Below, piece after piece: positions 11,001-23,000 of a stretch of 64,000 bases of DNA. The notes beneath the pieces are model-generated. The model was not told the origin of the DNA, did no database searches, and was given only the letters and a program-made list of their open reading frames with translations. The number at the start of each line of letters is the position of its first letter. Position 1 is the first letter of the stretch. Origin of the DNA: Apus apus (Eukaryota > Chordata > Aves > Apodiformes > Apodidae); the NCBI RefSeq assembly GCF_020740795.1, contig NC_067287.1, forward strand, positions 9,811,501 through 9,875,500, in the 5' to 3' direction. Made by a program: the position numbers and the translations under genes.

Positions 11001-14000
11001 TGAGCAGCAGGCTTTGCAGGAGGGAGTCTTTAATGTCTTGGCTGAAGTTTCTTTCTCACTCAGCATTTAGCAGCACTAGTTAAGAGATCCTGAGAAGAAA
11101 AACCAGCCTGGGCTTTGTCTGTGTGACATCTCCCTGCAGAGTCCTTTCCCCCCTCGCTTGGTACCGGGGAGCAGTGTGACCATTCACGGCTAAAAACCTC
11201 CTGAAGTTACACGAAGTAGAAAGGCAGAAAGCCTTGGGGTCATTTTGAGAGGGCAGGGTTGTTCGCTTCCATGGGCAAGATCCCCCTTGGAGCCAGTCAT
11301 GTGTCAGTCATGCACAACATGTCAGAGCTGCTGTGGGTAGTTTACACAATGCACAACGCGTCAGAGCTGCTGCAATGAATTTGCATCAGGCTGTGGAGGG
11401 CAGGCAGGTGACCTGCCATGGAGACATCTGGCTGCAGAGCACAGACCTGCCCTTTCATTCCAGGGAGAGAGAGCTTCTAAAAAGGAAAGCATGTGGGAGG
11501 ACAGTGCAGGGGAAGGTCAGGTTTGGCAGAGCTTGCATCCACCCAGATGTTGAATAGACAGGTTCAAAAAGGCTTAGACTGGTCTGTAAAAATGCCAGAG
11601 CCCAAGCACAAAGAAATGGGTATGATTTCAATGAGAAGTCCATGTCTGATTCTAAAAGGTGAATTAGAAATGTAATTTTTCTTTCTCCAAAGTCATTCAG
11701 AGTTTTAGCAGCCTTCTTTCCACTTAACAGTGATGTCCCAGATCCTAAGGGCCAAATTCCCTTAGTGACCTGGGTCCACCATGTGGGACATTCACAAATG
11801 CCAGACTTGGTGGCTGCAGCATTCTCAGGGATGTGCTTGGGGTTAGACCTAACTAACAGGGACAGCAGGGAACGATCCTTCAAGTATTCTCTGCACACTG
11901 GAGCTTATCTTGAAGTCACATTCCACTCACCATGTCACTGTCATATCCCATAGCTCTAAAATCCCTTGTTACTTGTGTCTCCTACATCACTTCTGCTTAG
12001 CCTGCACCCAGCTTTGAGTCCTGCTGCAGTGACCCCTGTGGGACCCCATCCCCCTGCATCTGCCCTGCCCAGCCTCCCTGTGCATCAATCACAGCAGTGC
12101 ACACCTAACCTTCAAAATGGGAGGGCAGGGTGCAGGGATGTAGAGGTGAATATCTATCATCCAGCCTCTCCTGTTGAAGCTCTTCAGTAGCACATAAATA
12201 ATTCAATATTCATTAGAGCAGGAGTTTGAAGCCTGCTTCCCCCACAAGTGCCCCCATCACCAAATGAGCAAGTCAGTTTGTCTTTTTTCCTCTTGCTGTG
12301 GGCTATTGAATAATTATTTACACTGAGTAGAAGAGCCTCACCAGGAGAGACTGACCCCAAGAGATCATCCCTCAGGGAGAAAGGAGACCTGGCTTAAAAC
12401 CTCTTTCAGATTGGACAACAGGAGCATATTAATTCTCGCCTCCATGTCTCAGGGGAGGGCTGCAGCCGCTGGGACACAGGATAAATCAATCCTAGCTTAG
12501 GCATCTCATACCGGGAATCCCAACTGAAGAGAAGTATCTCTTTGCAGCCTGGAAGGAGGCTTTGAAACCCCCTACTTTCCCTTTGGTGCCCCAGGCAGCC
12601 TGGCAGCTCTCCTGGAGGGTGCTGGTGTTGTGTCACATAATATATACATTGTCACGGCAGGTAGTGCCGCCACCTCCTACCAGCGTGGGTAACACGACTG
12701 TCACATCTGCCCTTTGGGACCCCTTCCTGCATCTTCCTAAGGGTATGTCAGCGCTGGAACCAGACAGATACATGATGCTCAGCTCCAAAATAGCTCTTGG
12801 CTGCCTCACGTGGGAACTGGCTGGCTAAATTCATGGAAAGATATGCCTATTTCTGTCCACATGGGATAAAGCATGACGGAGCAACACAAGCTCCCAACTG
12901 ATCACATGCCTGAGAGGCATGGCTGGTATTGTGCTCTACTGTGGAAATATCATGTAAAAAGAGCAGGTGACAGATCTCTTGCCATGTTATTTTCCGTTTG
13001 TTTGTTGTTTTTTTTTAATGAGGACTCTTCACTGATTGACTCTTCAGTAAGTTGGTGATGCCTTTCTAGAGGGAATTAAGAGCAGACAGAGCTTCAGCTC
13101 CCCGTCTGCAGAGGTTAATGTGATTGCAGTGTGATCCCTCCTGAATCAATGCACAGCAGCACAATGTAAATGAAAAGGGGTGAAGCATGAAGCTGCTTTC
13201 TCAGATATTTGGGGTGTCTTGCACTTGACCCTTTTACAGCCTATCAGAGGCATCCTGGCTTTCCATGCTTGGGAAGAGTGAAAGAAGGAACACGCAGAGT
13301 GTAGCCGCCCCAGCCAGATGTCACCCAGAAAATGCCACCATTCCTTGCCACCTCAGTTGAACTGACTGTTGTGTTTGAGAGATGCTGTACCAAAAGCCAC
13401 ATTTGAGAGAGGGCTGGGGCTTGTTACAAGTTCAGGAGCCACTTTAGTGCCCTCCTTAGCCAGAGCTTCCCAAGCCTGACATTTTCCAGCAGTGGCGTGT
13501 GCCTTTGTATTAGTGTCATGGGATACTGCCAGGCTCTTAAAATACACATCTGTTGCCTGATGGGATAAAAATCCCCTTTGGATTGTTGCAAAGGTTTTAG
13601 AAAACAAAGAAAATACAGTTAATTTTTATAGTGATTCCTGCACATATACAAATTTCAATTAAATATGGTTAACGTGGACACACTGTTCCCCTTACATCCA
13701 GTTTTGATTAACAGAAAATGTACAGGCTCTAGGCACTGGATAACAAGAATGGTTCATATGTAATTCAACTTATAGGAGACATTTTTAATGTTCCCCAGTG
13801 ATTTACAAATCAACTCTAATAGGCTGAAAAGTAAAAATGTGTATGCTTGCCTGTACCTTCCCACCCTGAGAAGTCCCTCCTGGAATTTGAAGGTTGAATT
13901 GACCTGGTTTCTTTCTTAGCTCATGTATCAGACAATGTAAAGAATCTGTCATCAGACCTTTTCTAACCCTCCTGTCGACAGAGTGTGAGCCAGAGCTGCT

Positions 14001-16918
14001 TCCATGGAGCTAATGACTTCATGGGACTGACTGCAGCAGGAGTGAGAAACATATTTGGGTCAGGAAGGGGCTGTTTGCTTTGGACGCTGCGCAGACATTT
14101 CTAAATGAGCCACATGCGACTGAATCACCTTTGCTGATGTATTACAGGGAGCTTCACAGACACCAAGGAGATGGGGGAGGTATAAGAGCTAATATAGCAA
14201 AAAATTCTATGTAAAGCCTGCATGAGGCTTTTCATAGAGCCATCTTTCAGAGGGCTTTAATACTTTACATGGAGTCCTCATGCTGTGACAGTGTAAAAGA
14301 AACCCCTGCCACTGCTTCAATCAAAAAAAAACACAACAAAAAAAAGTTTCATAGCCAACAACTGCATCGAGAAGATAAATGACAGCAGAGCTTCAAAACT
14401 CAGTGTGGTATCAGGGCTAAGCATGTTGGCAGATCAGCCCCCCTGGGGTGCTCAGCAGGCTCCCATTGTGCTGTACTGAGTATATAGTGAGCTGTATGCG
14501 CTGAGCCCAGCTCTGATCAGCAAAACTTTTGTTTTCATGCACTCTGGTGACCAACCTGTACACGGCTGGCAGGGCCTTCAGCCAGCATCAGCACTGGAAC
14601 CCCCTCCCCTCGGGCACCCCCTGCCCCTCCTTAGTGTTACCAGTGGATCAACCCACTGCTGCAGCCTGAGGAGCCACCAGGACTTTCCAGCCACCAGCAG
14701 CTTATCCACACATTTTGTGCCAATTAGCTTTTTTGTTTCATGTGCCCTGCCATCTGCACACAAAGGTGGGTCACTGGGTGCCTGTGATGGTTAGTCACCT
14801 TCTGTCCTACTCATTTCCACTCCTACTTTCCCGCATTACCAGCAGTGGTTGAAAGAGAAACTGTAGAGGAACAAACAAATTAACTCCAGCCCCTACATCT
14901 CTGCCACACAGAGCCCTGCTTGGGCTGACTCCAAAAGCACCCTCTGCTCAGGGCAGAAATCATCTGGCTGCCCTTGGATTTCACTCTGTCCCCTTTACAC
15001 CTACCCTGCTTTACACCTCTTTGTTGCAAGATGCGTGTCCTCCAGGTACTTCCAACCTTTTTTCCACCCAGAGATTTTATTTTTTTTGCCTGTTGGAGGG
15101 AAGCTCAGTGTCAATAAACACTGGATGACCTATGGGTTGAGTCCCACTGTAATGGTGGCAGATCTACCTAGATCTGGTGTTAACGCTTTAGAGCTCTTCT
15201 TCCCTCTCCTTCCCAGTCCTCTCAGCTGTCTACATGATTAGCTCTGAAGGTGAGAGGAGTCTTGGTCTAATTTGTTGGTAACAACATGGTACATTTTAAA
15301 AAGTTGTCTCTGTTTTAAAATAATTTCCCAGCAATCAAAAATAGGAAGGGATGCTTTGAATTGCCTAGTTTTACAGCTGAGATTATTTTGTCAAGAGAAA
15401 ATGATGAGTCCTTCCTCCTGTCTTGCCCTGGTCCCTTATTCCTCTACTGTATCCTCTGTCCTAGACATACCTTCAGAAAGACCATGGTTCTTGCTGATCT
15501 CTGACTAGCTGCACTGAGCCAGATACTTTGACTTGTAACTGAAAAGTAAAATTACTGAAAAGAAAATTGGTTCTGTCCTGGCTCAAACCAGAACGCTTCT
15601 CCAAGCTAGGGACACCAGCAGCAAGATTTTCCCTGTTGAGGCATCCAGAAATGTGGTTATTATTGCAGGCTTAGACCATGCATTCAAAGTAGGGCAGCAG
15701 AGCAATCTGCTACCCCCATGTTTTTCTTGGAAAATACAGAAGCAAAGGCCTGTAATTGAGATGCCTATGGGAGCAAGCACCTTTGGTGCTCAAAACCACC
15801 AGTGAGGGCACCACAATTTAAAGCCCCTCTTGAGGGAGCTGGAAATACTCAGGCAAAATGTTGTCTCTGTGGGTGCTTGGGAGCCATGACCTGAGCTGAA
15901 AATAGGGGAAGTTCTTCTCTGCAGAACAGGTGCTGGGGTCCTTGCTGCCTCCCTGAGTGGATAAAGGGCTCTTGACTCCCCATTTCAATGACTTAGTCCA
16001 TCATACAGCCTGATGGTCTGGCTCACAAACCAACACACACCTCCAGGACACAGAAGGAAAACCCTTCAGGGCCGTCTTTCATCTCCAGCCAAGCGTTTCT
16101 GTCTCCACAACTCATTTTCTGGTAGATGACTGCAAAGGTTTCTTTGCTGCGTGTGAAGCTGCAGCTTGACTGACTTCTGCCTGTGCCAGCTGCTGGTCTG
16201 GAGCCACCATGCCCATGCCTCACCACACCGGTCAGCAGCCTCTTGCCAGCCAGGGCCGGCGGCAGCGCAGCCGGCAGCCGCCGCTCGGGAGGGGCATTTG
16301 TGAGCTGCCCGTGGCTACGGGCTCAGCGGGGGCCTGGGGCTGCTGCTTCAGGTGGAGGCAGCAGCCCACCTCTTAGCCCAGTTGGCAGCATCTTCTGGGA
16401 AGCTCCTACTGAGTTTCTGTTACCACACTTAACCTCTGATTAGAGAAAGAAAAACGCAGCCTGGCACACTAGCCAGGAAAGGCTTCCCATTGGTTCTGTC
16501 CAAGAATGGCAGGAATACTCATTGCTTTCTCTCTGCTATATACACTTACAAAGTAGTGTAAAAAATACAGGAAAACAGTCTGGCACAAGGTCCTCTACTA
16601 ACAGGCTTGTTTTCCTTTTCCTTTTAGTCCACGCTTGGATTTATTGCCTTGGTAATCAGCACCCTGCACACGCTCACATACGGATGGTCGAGGGCCTTTG
16701 ATGAGAACCAGTACAAATTCTACCTGCCTCCAACCTACACCCTCACGCTGCTCGTCCCATGTACTGTGATCCTAGCAAAAGTCATCTTCAGTTTTCCCTG
16801 CATCCAGCAAAGACTTCTGCGGATCAGGAGGGGCTGGGAGAAGGGGAGATACGTGAAGTTTGTTCTGCCCAGCGCAACGGGGGAATATTCAAGTGGGGAG
16901 ACCTCCAGCAATGTCTAA
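7518..16918 (+). CDS. STEAP3: STEAP3 metalloreductase (gene span; four coding exons, 487 aa)
   Basis: STEAP3 is the endosomal six-transmembrane metalloreductase that moves electrons from NADPH through FAD and one heme to reduce Fe3+ (and Cu2+) after transferrin uptake. Coding exons are 7518-8000, 8449-8976, 10480-10641 and 16628-16918, all joined in phase 0, giving 487 residues against about 488 in human. Residues 28-160 form the FNO-like NADPH domain, with the Rossmann loop GSGDFARSL (34-42) and SRNPKR (57-62). The membrane domain begins near 208. The two heme-ligand histidines are predicted at 313 (ALHAVYSLC) and 405 (STLHTLTYG). The FAD-binding part includes YKIPIEVVN (245-253). The final exon carries [15 protein letters not shown]. 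All motifs look intact. The ATG at 7518 sits one base after a splice acceptor, so the 5' UTR is split. It converges with C2orf76. Confidence 0.97.
8001..8448 (+). other. STEAP3: STEAP3 intron 1 (between coding exons 1 and 2)
   Basis: This 448-bp intron has GT-AG ends. Read-through would add about 48 residues before a stop at 8145-8147; nothing suggests that is used. Confidence 0.9.
8449..8976 (+). CDS. STEAP3: STEAP3 coding exon 2 (end of NADPH domain, TM1-TM3)
   Basis: This exon encodes residues 162-337 ([10 protein letters not shown] … EMAAKQ) in 528 bp. It spans the conserved [19 protein letters not shown] linker, the first membrane helices, the FAD-contacting YKIPIEVVN segment, [17 protein letters not shown], and the first heme histidine, H313. 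Acceptor tttgttgcag|GTT; donor AAGCAG|gtaacc. Confidence 0.97.
8977..10479 (+). other. STEAP3: STEAP3 intron 2
   Basis: This 1,503-bp intron has GT-AG ends. No repeat, RNA gene or extra exon was recognised in it. Confidence 0.85.
10480..10641 (+). CDS. STEAP3: STEAP3 coding exon 3
   Basis: This exon encodes residues 338-391 ([19 protein letters not shown] … NWREFSCIQ), a membrane helix preceded by an acidic loop. It is 162 bp and in phase. The EEVWRMEIY and LNWREFS motifs are family hallmarks. Acceptor catgccag|G; donor CAG|gtaacg. Confidence 0.96.
10642..16627 (+). other. STEAP3: STEAP3 intron 3
   Basis: This is the largest STEAP3 intron in the window, at 5,986 bp. No coding exon, RNA gene or clear transposable element was recognised. 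Small A-rich tracts occur near 14323-14345. Confidence 0.8.
16628..16918 (+). CDS. STEAP3: STEAP3 coding exon 4 (terminal)
   Basis: This exon encodes residues 392-487 and the TAA stop at 16916-16918. It carries the second heme histidine in STLHTLTYG (H405), the [17 protein letters not shown] segment, the last helix and a basic cytosolic tail ([12 protein letters not shown]). The acceptor is ttccttttag|TCC. Confidence 0.97.
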   Translation, partial: STLGFIALVISTLHTLTYGWSRAFDENQYKFYLPPTYTLTLLVPCTVILAKVIFSFPCIQQRLLRIRRGWEKGRYVKFVLPSATGEYSSGETSSNV

Positions 16919-17028
16919 CAGAGCCCTAGCTGTGGCAGAGGATTTCAAAGCACTATCAACATTTCTATAAAGGTGTTTGTATTTCCTAAATACATGTGTG
17001 TTTTGGTATAATTGTATAGTGGGTTAAT

Positions 17029-17034
17029 AATAAA
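17029..17034 (+). promoter_or_regulatory. STEAP3: Polyadenylation signal AATAAA, proximal, STEAP3
   Basis: A canonical AATAAA lies 111 bp past the STEAP3 stop, which would make a very short 3' UTR. A second AATAAA at 19041-19046 could serve a longer isoform. Which is used cannot be decided from sequence. Confidence 0.55.
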
Positions 17035-20000
17035 ATTTGGTGACTTCAGAAAATGGATGACTGTGAAACTAGCTTAGACAGTAGTAGTTAAATTATATTC
17101 CTGATTTGCTAAAACAATTATTGTTATAATTGTTCTTTATCAGAATAATTATTTAGATTTTGGACATCCAAATTACCAAACAGAGAATGGACAGCCATCC
17201 ACAAAAGCTCATTTAAAAGCAACCAGTTGGGATGACACAACTACCTCAGTAAGGTCAGAGACAAGGACATGGCCAGAATAGCCTCATTTTCCTACAGTTA
17301 AGTAAAAGACACCACTCCAGGTTTAAAAAACAACAGCTGTCAGCATCAAATGAGGTATGGTCTGTGGGACCACTACTTGTTAGAAGTGCAGTTAATGTAA
17401 ATGGCAGAAGGGGGGATGATCAACTTCAGGGCACATAAGCCCTTCTACAAGCCAACATTGCTTCTGTAACCTGGATGATTTCTACACAGACAGAGGATCT
17501 TAAGAATTCCCTGTAGAGCTCAAATAACTACAGTGAGCAGCATTCTCCAAGTATTACTCACCATGCCAGTGATGATACTGAGGGATTTCAGTTCTTGCCT
17601 AAGGCTTACAGTAAAGTCTCCAAACAGCAAATCTTTTCAGGGAATGGAAACAAATCAGCATGAGGGAAATGCCCAGATTTCACAATCAGCTGATTATTTT
17701 TATTTATTTAGGCAACATGAGGAAGGTGCCATTCTTTCCCACTGTCCCCTTCAGAAAGCTGCAGTTACTCAGGTCTCCCCATCCACCTCCACAGCCTAGC
17801 CCAGACTGGCACCTGATCAAATCACTCCCCAAGCAGATTGATTACCTGGCACTGTTTATTTGTGTTTGAAAGATGGGTTAAGTTTCCACACGGATTTGAG
17901 ACAGTTTCACCTGAGTATAATTCCACCCACTCCACTTTAACTCATCCTTGAGGGAAAACTGGATTCAGCAAGCTTGCAGGCTTTTAGTCTTCCATTTCAT
18001 CATCAAGCAAACTCAACATAAAAGCACCAGTTTGCACATTTTCTGGTTACAATAATGCATTCCAATGCCTCTTTTTTCCTACCTAAGTTAATTCTCATAT
18101 CTTTAGGTCAGGCAAGATTAGGAGGCAGGGAAAGAACATTACAGAAGCTTGCAGGCTTTGTCTTCAAGGGGAAACGTGTGGCTTTATTGTGAGTTGCTGC
18201 AAGGTTAAAGACTCACCTTTCTGCCCAGCAGAAGTAAGGTTTGCACCTCTGCTTTCTTTGCATGACTTTCACCCCCACCTACCCTTTCCCAGACAGTTTT
18301 AGTGAGCAGCAGAGTCAGACACCTGGACCTACCTGAGGAGCTGGCTCTGTGAGTGAGTCAGCATCGTGCTTTTTAGGTGGAAACAAGCCCAGATGGACAG
18401 ACAAGCCATCTAAAAATCCCCACAGCTCCACAGGATCTAAAAAAAGGCTGGTCAAATGCTCCAGGTAATGCCCATGCCAACATAATCTCCAGCCAGTCAC
18501 TCCCTTTTAAAGACTGTAAATGCAGAACAGCATTTCAAATGGTGCCCTCTGTAGGCGTCCAGTTCTTAAAACCTTTGATGCAACACTGAGTAATTTCTTC
18601 TGATTTTGGAATGCTGAAAGGTAGTTTTAAGAATTTTTCAGTTAAGTTTCCTACACATTTTTTGATGTGGATGGGGGATTTAGTGAGGCCAATTGACTGG
18701 TTTTGCACTTGGAGTTTCTGTCTGTATATATGTACACACACACACATATATATATATATAATTACAGAATATATAGCTGGAATGTAAAATCTATATATTT
18801 TTATTTTCTATATTGCCTACTATGTGCCTCTGAGATAAGTAAGAACCAACTGAAAAGCTGTAAGATTAAGGCCAGTTTTAACCACTGGCATCTGTAGTTT
18901 ATATAAAAGGTATTCTGAACAGGTCTATATAATTGTATCAGAACTCGTTTGAGTCTTTTTTCCCTCCTCCTCCTAAACAATACCATTACTTTAATAGCAG
19001 TAGTAGTGCAGTGTGATTATTTGGAATTTAACCACTAGGAAATAAAGCCCCCTACAGTCAGCAGCTGGTAGAGTCTCATTATCAAGGTAATAAGTGAAAA
19101 TGATCGTTGCTGTGACCCGTGGTGCCAGGGCCTCAATTACAGAGTTCCTCTGCATGTGGGAGGGCACAAGTGTGCACAGACATACATTTCATTACGAGAG
19201 GTTAGTGATACTACACAGCACTTGTAGCACGGGATTGAAGAAGCTTAAGTCACTAAACAGAAAGTGCTGTTGGTACAGAGTTCAAGATAGGGAGTTACAG
19301 ATGAGGGTTTCTGGGACTGGGAGGAAAAAGGAAGTTTTAATACTATCAATTTGTTCTCTGTTTCTTAAGTCACTTCTTCATAGAAGTAGCATGCCAGATC
19401 AACCAACTTCTGGATCTGCAGTGTTGCATTTTGATGAGCTAATTTGTAAGTTGATTTTAATTAGTTCGTTTAAATTCCTGTGCTGAAGATTAACCTCTGC
19501 AGGTACAGTTCTCTCACTCATTCTGTTTTATAATACAAGGCTTTTAACAGGGCAATTGGTTTGTTGCTCTTCAGGGATTTACTTACAAAGGGATATATCA
19601 CACTACCATTAAATCTTTAGGGGGATGCACTTGCTTCAGCCCCTCTGTGCAGTGTATTTCCTCCAGCCTCTTCAAGATGGCCAGAGCAGCTGCATGACCT
19701 GCTACAACTAGCAACAGAAGTCTGGTGTTATTCTTGAGCCCAAAATTTCATGCACTGAGCTAGTGGGATCTGCAGACTGTGCCTCAGATTTGAAGAACAA
19801 GATTTGTTACACTAGGACAGTTTCCTTTTATTGGTTTATTGTGCCTTAATAAGAAGCAGCAGTTTTGCAGAATTTCTGCAGGAGGTTTCTTAGTGCAAGT
19901 CAGAACCCTGCTTATTTTAAAGCTGAGCATACAATATACAGGAGGAAGATACCACCTATGATTAGAGACAGTTCTTGTTAGTCTAGTGTGCACAGGACTT

Positions 20001-23000
20001 TAATAATCAAAGACTAAAAATATCTCTTGTGTGTGGCCACTCAGGAGCATCACATACTACAAGCTATAGTATTACAGGAACCTCTCAAAGACTTAAAGTG
20101 GCACTACTGCAGTTCCCAAGAAAGATAATCTGCTTTACATTTAGAAACCTCAGCACTGGAGGATCCACTACAGCTCCTGTTCAGCTTGTTAGTTACTCTA
20201 GTTACCTGTTTCCCATCTCTGCTCTGCAACTAGCTAGCTTCAGCTGCTGCTGCAGCATGCCAGCCTGCTGCCTTCAAGAGCTGTCTGCAATCAGATGTCT
20301 GCCTTTAAGCAGGCAGGTGCTCTAGAAAACAAAGTTGCTGTGCAAGACTCAAGTCTGCTTTCTGCAAAACCATGTTTATTTGATTTGGGAGGGAAGTGTG
20401 AAGAAATGGCCATCATACTAACTGCTAGGATATAAGGCTTTCATTTCTAGATTGCTGCTTTGACTCTAAAACCAAGTGATGTCTTCCAGTTGGATGGACA
20501 CAAATACAGGCATAGAGCCAAAGATGAGACCTCAAAGTAGTGTGAAAACAGACTGATTCCACCACACCTTCCATTTTAAGAATCTCACTTCACTGAAGAA
20601 AAGGGGCTTCCCAGACTGGCCTTAAAGGATATATTCCCTGGACTTCAGGTTAGAAAGCACAATTAAACTTCCCCAGGAATGGGGGTGGACAGGAGCAGTT
20701 CTTACAGTATGTGCTGACATTCCTGGTACACAACACTGTAGGTCACCTGCCAGAGAGCAGAAATGGACATACAAAGGTAAATTCTTACATTAATCTGTCA
20801 TACTGAGCTCTCAAATGTATTCAGTACCAGTTGAAACTCCCAGCCTTGTGGCTAGCTGGTTTTGACCCACTACAAAGGAAAGAATCTATTGCTATCAGAG
20901 AGGATGCTAGCAAACAAAAGGTAACAATCCATATCTGATCAAAAATACTATGTCTACAGGAAGATGAAAGCTTTATGTCCCATCCTCTTCCCCACTGCAT
21001 CACCAGCCCAAACACCCACCTCAGCTCCCAGCTATCTGCCAGGCATGCCGTGCTTCAAGACAAGGTCCTGGTCCCTAGCAAAACATAACTAGGTGCTGTG
21101 TAGAAGGCAGAGAAGGGAGAATAACACCTCCCAACCAACCTGCAGCACCATGCTGCTGCCCCACGCACACAGGGAGGCAGCACCAGACTGCACAGCTGCA
21201 ACCTCCCGTGCATCGCCTCCGGATCGTGACTGGTGTTTGAGGGTTACACTGGGAGCTGGGAATCAACAAGCAGTTCTCACACACACCAAGCTGTGGCAAA
21301 CCCCTAGCATGACACCAGTGCCACGAGGCCAGAAGAAAGGAACTAAAGAAGCAGCCCAAAACGGAAGGAAGAATTCAGGTCTTCCATGTTCTGCCTGCCA
21401 CTTAACTTCCCCCTCTGTGATAGTCTCCCTGGCACCTGCAAGCTGCTGCAAGAAATGCTCAGGAATCTCAGCAGAAAGCTCCATCACACCTTGCCCCTGT
21501 GCAACAATTCAAATTTACCCTCTTAACCAAGCAGCATCTATGCACACTTATATGAGTGACAGCATCAAGCTGTGCACAGCACTTAGGTTTGGGCTCTGAA
21601 ACTCGTGTCCCAGCTCAGCTCATCACAGCTCAGAAAGCGTGGCCCAGAGAAGGCAGTGCCAGGTTCTCCAGCCCTTGCACTACAAGGAAGAAATACCAGG
21701 AGCTTAGGGTCAGAAGCACGAAGGATACATTTGTTGTGTGTTTAAGCTGTGTTGCTGGAGATGTTTTGCTCTGCATTGCATGTGTGCCTGTTCTGGGTGG
21801 TTTTCCTTGTGTTTAAAAAAACAAAACAGGCATACTTAAAAGTCTGCTTTACAAAACCTCAGCAAATTATCACTGATCTTTTCCAGACAATTCTTCAAAT
21901 GAATGTTCTGCAAATGCCTCCTCACCACATGCAAAGATTTAAATACACTGGAACTGGCTCTGCAAAGGATGCTCTCTAACAACAGGAATTTAAGCACTGA
22001 TACCAGTTCAATTTGCTGCTTTTTGATTTTAATATAAAAAGAAATACTTTCTGCAAGAAAGGATTCAGCTTTCATCACAAGAGCCCTAGTACAGACTTTG
22101 CAGGCTAAACCCAGCCTGGTGTTTTTTTCATAAACATTACATCTTTCTTGGCTTACACAGGTTCTGGAGAATGAAAGAACAGGCTGTGCTGACATCTGGT
22201 GGCTTTCTCTGCAGACAAAGACAGTTTATGGCAATAGGTTTTGGCTTTTTGCTGCATCTTTTTTCATCCCTGATGTAACTTCTCTGGTTTCATTTCAAGA
22301 TATAAAGCATTACGATAACAACATTTTTGTTTCCACTGACCAGTTGACAGTGCTGTCCTATGCAAGTCCTCCAGTAGAGCAAGAAAGGATTCTTTGTTGT
22401 GCACTATTAGCAACAGTGTAGAAAAGGTCTCTCCTCTTTACTTCAAAGCATTTTATTCATGAATTTAAAAAAAAAAAAAAATCTATTCTCACTGCCACAG
22501 GAAATGCTGCTATTGCAAATCAGCTGAGGTGCAAACCTAACCATTAAAGAGAGGTGGCAGGAAGAAGCAAAGGCAAGTGGCTGGGAAAACATGAAAAGGT
22601 GTGTCTGTTTCTCTAACTCAGTATTCAAGTAGGTAGTAGGGAAAAGTCAATGTCCTGATAATAAGAAAAGTAGCAAAGTTGTCTACTGGGCATCATTGCT
22701 TGACTCATTAATCATTTGCAAATCTGTGCCAAGTAGTACTACAAAAAAGAAAGCCATGGAAAGAGGTTCAGGTGCCTACCAGCAAAACTGAGCTTAGTCC
22801 AAACTGTTCAATAAGCAAAAGTGTGTTCTTGTCTGAAGCATTTGTGATGTCTGAAGTTCCTCTGAAGCCAGGATCCTATCAGTCATAAGAAACCAAGAAC
22901 AAGCCTTGCATGTTCTGGATCATCCTGATCTCTGGACACCCAGGACTTCTGTGACTATTAGATTCCAAGGACAGGACCCACAGATGGCCTCTTGTGGCTG

